In this document: positions 61,901 to 64,000 of the stretch, piece by piece
How the letters are laid out: the number at the start of each line of letters is the position of its first letter
Position numbering within the stretch: the stretch's first letter is position 1
Made by a program: the position numbers and the translations under genes
The notes under the pieces: model-generated
Seen by the model: only the letters and a program-made list of their open reading frames with translations
Database searches by the model: none
Told to the model about the DNA's origin: nothing
NCBI GenBank assembly: GCA_965207385.1
Contig: CBDBLZ010000021.1
Location: 124,001-188,000, forward strand
Length of the DNA stretch: 64,000 nucleotides
DNA from: CAZXEU01 sp965207385
GTDB taxonomy: Bacteria; Bacteroidota; Rhodothermia; Rhodothermales; Bin80
Reading direction: 5' to 3'

Positions 61901-62944
61901 AGCAGCCGCGGTACCTTTTCTGTCGACGGCGGCAGGATACGCTTCGGCATGTGTGCCGTAAAGGGCGTGGGGCTGGCAGCGGCCGAAGCCATCGTGGAGG
62001 CGCGCAAGAAGCATGGCGCCGCCCGAACGCTATTTGCCTTCTCGCGCAATCTGGATCTGAAGACAGTCCCCAAGAGCGCCATGGAAGCTCTGGCACGGGT
62101 CGGGGCGCTGGATGACCTGAGCGGTCATCGCGCGGAGCTCGTGGAGGGAATTGGTGCCGCGAGGAAGTATGCCCTTAAGCAGCAATCGGATGCTGCCATG
62201 GGCCAGAGTTCGCTCTTCGGCGACACCGGCCAATTCGCAATGGAAGCGGAGCCTCGGCTCAGGGCGCAGGAAGAATGGCCACGGTTAAGAATGCTCACGG
62301 AAGAGCGTGAATTGATGGGCCTCTTTATCTCCGGCCATCCGCTCGATGCTTTTAGGCCGGAGGCCCGTGCATTCGCTACCGCGGCCTTCGCGGACACGGA
62401 TCTGGAATCTGCCAGCGGTCCCAACGGGACCAGGCCCCTCCACTCCTTTTGCGCCATCATAACGGGCGTCCAGCGCAGAACCACGCGCAAGGGAGCTCCC
62501 ATGGCGAGTATTACGCTGGAGGACTACAGCGGACAGGCTGAAATGGTGTGCTTCTCGGCCGTCTTCGACAAGGTGCAGCAGTACCTGTCGGAAAACGAAG
62601 TCATTCTCGCACGCGGGGAGGTGGAAACAAGGGGCGGAAGCCTCAGGATTCTGGCGCGGGAAGTAACCCCCATGTGGAAAGTGCGCCGGGACATGGTGCA
62701 GAGCATTGTCGTGTGCATCAACGCCCGCCAAGTGCAACTGCCCCAAATGGAGGCTTTTCGCAAACTGTGCGAAGACAACCGGGGCGCCTGCCGCCTGTAT
62801 TTCGATGTCATTGATCCGGCGCGCCCGGATAGACGGCAGCGCCTGCGCAGCCGCACTTTCGTCGTGGAGCTGACATCGGAACTGATGGCCGGAGTAGCCA
62901 GTCTCTTCGGCGCCGACAACATTCACCTGGAAGCCAGGTCCTGA
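59000..62944 (+). CDS. dnaE: DNA polymerase III alpha subunit, interrupted by a mini-intein
   Basis: The replicative polymerase catalytic subunit. The encoded 1314-residue precursor becomes 1155 residues after removal of a 159-residue intein (residues 750-908). Seen: an N-terminal PHP domain (HLHCHTSYSLLDG), a palm with the catalytic aspartates (MPDIDIDFDDRGR), GPGRGSAAGS, the finger region (RAMGKKKQEEMDRQ), the FNK...SHSAAYSLVAYHAAYFKANYP motif split by the intein, a C-terminal helix-hairpin-helix, and an OB-fold (GVQRRTTRKGAPMASITLEDYSG). The start at 59000 (MSEFCHLH) fits the family; an in-frame ATG at 58928 and the frame to 58853 extend it without homology. It is followed 16 bases later by arsC. 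Confidence 0.97.
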   Translation: MSEFCHLHCHTSYSLLDGAARIDALVKRASELEMKAIGISDHGNLFGVPEFFTTAKKAGLQPVIGCEFYLTPGSRLDRKDRTRYHQVLWAKDETGYRNLVQLSSLSFQEGFYYKPRIDRELLRKHADGLVATTCCLQGEVPQTLFTRGEEAARTAFEEYLDLFGEDYYIELQNHGIADQQRLNAVLLKWATQFGVRTVATNDVHYVSRADAPAQDILLCLQTGKDLDDPARMRFEGEQFYLKSADEMRRSMEDVAPGIADKALATSAEIADKCRFELSMGGLLMPHFALPEGFEGDADAYLHHLVYTGARKRYAELSEEITGRLDHELGIISEMGYASYFLIVQDFARAAGDLGVTVGPGRGSAAGSAAAYCLGITNIDPLQYNLLFERFLNPERVSMPDIDIDFDDRGRAAVIDYVVRKYGRNSVCQIITFGTMAARSVIRDVARVLRIPLAEADRIAKLIPEGPGMTLEKAMDEVPDFRALRDDPRDQIRELLQYARVLEGSARHTGVHAAGVIIAPGTVSDYVPVAVTKSKGEPVLITQYDGTWVEKFGLLKMDFLGLSTLTVLNDAIALIQEHRGKSLELDDIPLDDARTFELFQRGETLGIFQFESDGMREWLTKLLPTHMDDLIAMNALYRPGPMGLIPDYIDRKHGREEISYWHPMLEPILRETYGIPVYQEQVMQMAQEMAGYSLGGADLLRRAMGKKKQEEMDRQRSIFVRGAARRSVDESTANEVFDAMAKFAGYGFNKCLSGCTQIVHADTGFKLSLESLFRRGCDGFRVSALGDDGKLHARRVTDVVWNGYRKVYELATASGHRIRATATHRFRTRDGWRRLAEIAPGELVAATEEEPLAVPGLAGAATAVVPSSAVRTLCWNAVVSIRDAGRADTYDLTVEGDHNFVANNLIVHNSHSAAYSLVAYHAAYFKANYPAEFMAAAMTNIMSDTKKLAAMLDEARKLKLEILPPSVNSSRGTFSVDGGRIRFGMCAVKGVGLAAAEAIVEARKKHGAARTLFAFSRNLDLKTVPKSAMEALARVGALDDLSGHRAELVEGIGAARKYALKQQSDAAMGQSSLFGDTGQFAMEAEPRLRAQEEWPRLRMLTEERELMGLFISGHPLDAFRPEARAFATAAFADTDLESASGPNGTRPLHSFCAIITGVQRRTTRKGAPMASITLEDYSGQAEMVCFSAVFDKVQQYLSENEVILARGEVETRGGSLRILAREVTPMWKVRRDMVQSIVVCINARQVQLPQMEAFRKLCEDNRGACRLYFDVIDPARPDRRQRLRSRTFVVELTSELMAGVASLFGADNIHLEARS
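61247..61723 (+). other. Mini-intein (159 residues) inside dnaE
   Basis: A cis-splicing protein element without a homing endonuclease. Cys1 opens block A (CLSGCTQIVHADTG); block B is GHRIRATATHRF (the T-x-x-H catalytic His); block F is DTYDLTVEGDHNFVANN; block G ends in LIVHN with the terminal Asn. The first C-extein residue is Ser (SHS), all as required for class 1 splicing. Only about 60 residues lie between blocks B and F, too few for an endonuclease. It inserts between FNK and SHS of DnaE. Splicing activity is predicted, not shown. Confidence 0.93.
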
Positions 62945-62960
62945 TTGACTGCCGTGCTCA

Positions 62961-63389
62961 ATGGCGCGTGAAGCGGTCCTGTTTGTATGTACGCACAACT
63001 CCTCGCGATCCCAGATGGCGGAAGGGCTGCTGCGTGCCCGCTATGGGGAGCGGTATGTCGCCTATAGCGCGGGAACGCATCCGGGCAGCGTGAATCCGCT
63101 TGCCGTGGCGGCCATGGCGGAGCTGGGGATTGACATAGCGGGGCACCGATCGGATCATGTTGACGTGTTTGCCGGCATGCCTATGGATCACGTGGTTACG
63201 GTTTGCGATTCAGCGAGGGAAAGCTGCCCCTACTTGGCCGCCCGGGTGCGAAATATCCATCACCGCTTTCGCGACCCTTCCGCCGTGCAAGGCAGCGACG
63301 ACGAGAGACTTGGCGCTTTTCGCGAGATTCGCGACCAGATTGATGCTTGGCTGGGTGACGCCTTCGGCCCGGGCAAGCGAGATTCCTGA
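62961..63389 (+). CDS. arsC: Arsenate reductase (thioredoxin-type) / low-MW protein tyrosine phosphatase family
   Basis: A 142-residue protein of the LMW-PTP fold. Nucleophile loop VCTHNSSRSQ (Cys10). A Cys pair in TVCDSARESCPYL (about 82 and 89) is the second and third redox cysteines of thioredoxin-coupled ArsC and is not found in true phosphatases. It reduces arsenate to arsenite in that subfamily. Start 62961, 16 bases after dnaE, so co-transcription is likely. No arsenite efflux or regulator gene is seen nearby. Confidence 0.88.
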   Translation: MAREAVLFVCTHNSSRSQMAEGLLRARYGERYVAYSAGTHPGSVNPLAVAAMAELGIDIAGHRSDHVDVFAGMPMDHVVTVCDSARESCPYLAARVRNIHHRFRDPSAVQGSDDERLGAFREIRDQIDAWLGDAFGPGKRDS

Positions 63390-63398
63390 CCGGCACCA

Positions 63399-64000
63399 AT
63401 GGCGGCGCGCATCGGCATAACCACTTCGTTCGAATCGGAAGAAAACAAACTTGACCAGCGGTATGTGCGGGCGATAGAGGCTGCCGGCGGCCTGCCCGTG
63501 CTGCTGCCTGTCTTGCGAGGGGCCCGCGGCGTCGCACAAATGCTCGATGGCCTTCTGATTCCGGGTGGCCCGGCCGTGACGCAGGGCCTCGTCGGCCTGC
63601 TTCCGGATGACCTGGAATCCGCTCATCCCGGGCACACGGCATCCGTGGTCGCCATCCTGCAGGCTTTCGTGGCTGCCGGAAAGCCCGTGCTCGGAATCTG
63701 CTACGGCATGCAACTGATGAATGCAAATGCCGGAGGCACCATTTTCGGAGACGTGGAACGAGAAATGCCGGGTGCTGCGGTCCACAGCCAGGTGCGCGGA
63801 GCCTCATGCCATCCGCTGCACGTGCGCCGGGACACCTGGCTTCACCGAATCCTGAAGGAGGATGAAGTCGCCGTCAACACGCGCCACATACAGGCAGTGG
63901 CTACGCCCGGGACGGGATTTGCGGTCTCCGCAACGGCGCCTGACGGCGTAGTCGAGGCCATCGAAAACACGTCCGGGTCCATGATCGGCGTGCAGTTTCA
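63399..64000 (+). CDS. Class I glutamine amidotransferase-like (peptidase C26), 3' end outside window
   Basis: The open frame starts at the ATG at 63399 (MAARIGITTSFE), 9 bases after the arsC stop, and runs off the window after about 200 residues. Seen: a GLPVLLPVL strand, LDGLLIPGGPAVT, the nucleophile Cys in GICYGMQLMN, and the start of the final SMIGVQF(HPE) motif. This is the gamma-glutamyl hydrolase / gamma-Glu-GABA hydrolase (PuuD-like) type, which hydrolyses gamma-glutamyl amides. Precise substrate unknown. The final catalytic His-x-Glu is beyond the edge. Confidence 0.85.
   Translation, partial: MAARIGITTSFESEENKLDQRYVRAIEAAGGLPVLLPVLRGARGVAQMLDGLLIPGGPAVTQGLVGLLPDDLESAHPGHTASVVAILQAFVAAGKPVLGICYGMQLMNANAGGTIFGDVEREMPGAAVHSQVRGASCHPLHVRRDTWLHRILKEDEVAVNTRHIQAVATPGTGFAVSATAPDGVVEAIENTSGSMIGVQF

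Overview
The window is a high-GC, gene-dense chromosomal segment. It most likely comes from a Rhodothermota/Bacteroidota-lineage bacterium. The evidence for that lineage is a secreted protein with a type IX secretion (T9SS) C-terminal sorting domain (40344-41366), a DUF5103/T9SS plug-type protein (44486-45769), a PorV/PorQ-like outer-membrane protein (26597-27790), TonB-dependent receptors, and a Bacteroidota-style GatB without zinc cysteines. Phylum placement is inference. I see no rRNA, no convincing tRNA, no CRISPR array and no transposase.

Layout. 1-10.7 kb: 5'-truncated heme O synthase, a lipocalin-like secreted protein, rlmN, a DCC-family protein, a 2Fe-2S ferredoxin, a serine hydrolase, a cysteine-poor FmdB-like protein, the operon gatB > TlpA-like > tpiA, a small membrane protein and a Bcp peroxiredoxin. 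10.7-25.6 kb: a fused branched-chain 2-oxoacid dehydrogenase E1 overlapping a polyprenyl-phosphate sugar transferase; an orphan polyketide-synthase-like KS-AT protein with degraded active sites, facing two freestanding carrier-protein genes; an NCS2-type permease with an RsbW-like C-terminal domain; and a Wzi-like / small outer-membrane protein / TonB-receptor-like gene set whose last member is frameshifted. 25.6-37.9 kb: two compact operons. One runs left (rsmB > 1268-aa DUF6807-propeller-HEAT-cytochrome c protein > PorV-like > mtnA). The other runs right (methylmalonyl-CoA-epimerase-like fusion > uvrC > molybdopterin sulfite-oxidase-like). A methyltransferase gene lies at the end of this section. 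37.9-45.8 kb: cytochrome c, spmA/spmB-like pair, a CBM48 protein, a T9SS-secreted DUF4397 protein, a metzincin-type metalloprotease and the T9SS plug protein. 45.8-58.8 kb: a sparser stretch with a SulP-STAS-cNMP transporter, a TonB receptor, a TRAP transporter (QM pair, with P about 0.8 kb downstream) and two beta-propeller proteins, separated by gene-free gaps of roughly 0.4-0.8 kb. 59-64 kb: dnaE carrying a 159-residue mini-intein, an arsC-type reductase and a class I glutamine amidotransferase cut by the window edge.

Most striking points. (1) A KS-AT protein keeps its KS cysteine and second histidine. It has lost the first catalytic histidine, as in non-elongating KS domains, and it carries a shrunken AT without the nucleophilic serine. 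Two discrete carrier proteins that share an unusual Ser-Ser motif sit next to it. (2) DnaE has a mini-intein inserted four residues downstream of the classical cyanobacterial split-intein position. (3) There is a series of fusions or degenerate regulatory domains: NCS2 + RsbW-like, MCE + dead alpha/beta-hydrolase, and DUF6807 + PVC-type cytochrome. Catalytic-loss statements rest on alignment by eye and should be confirmed with profile searches.
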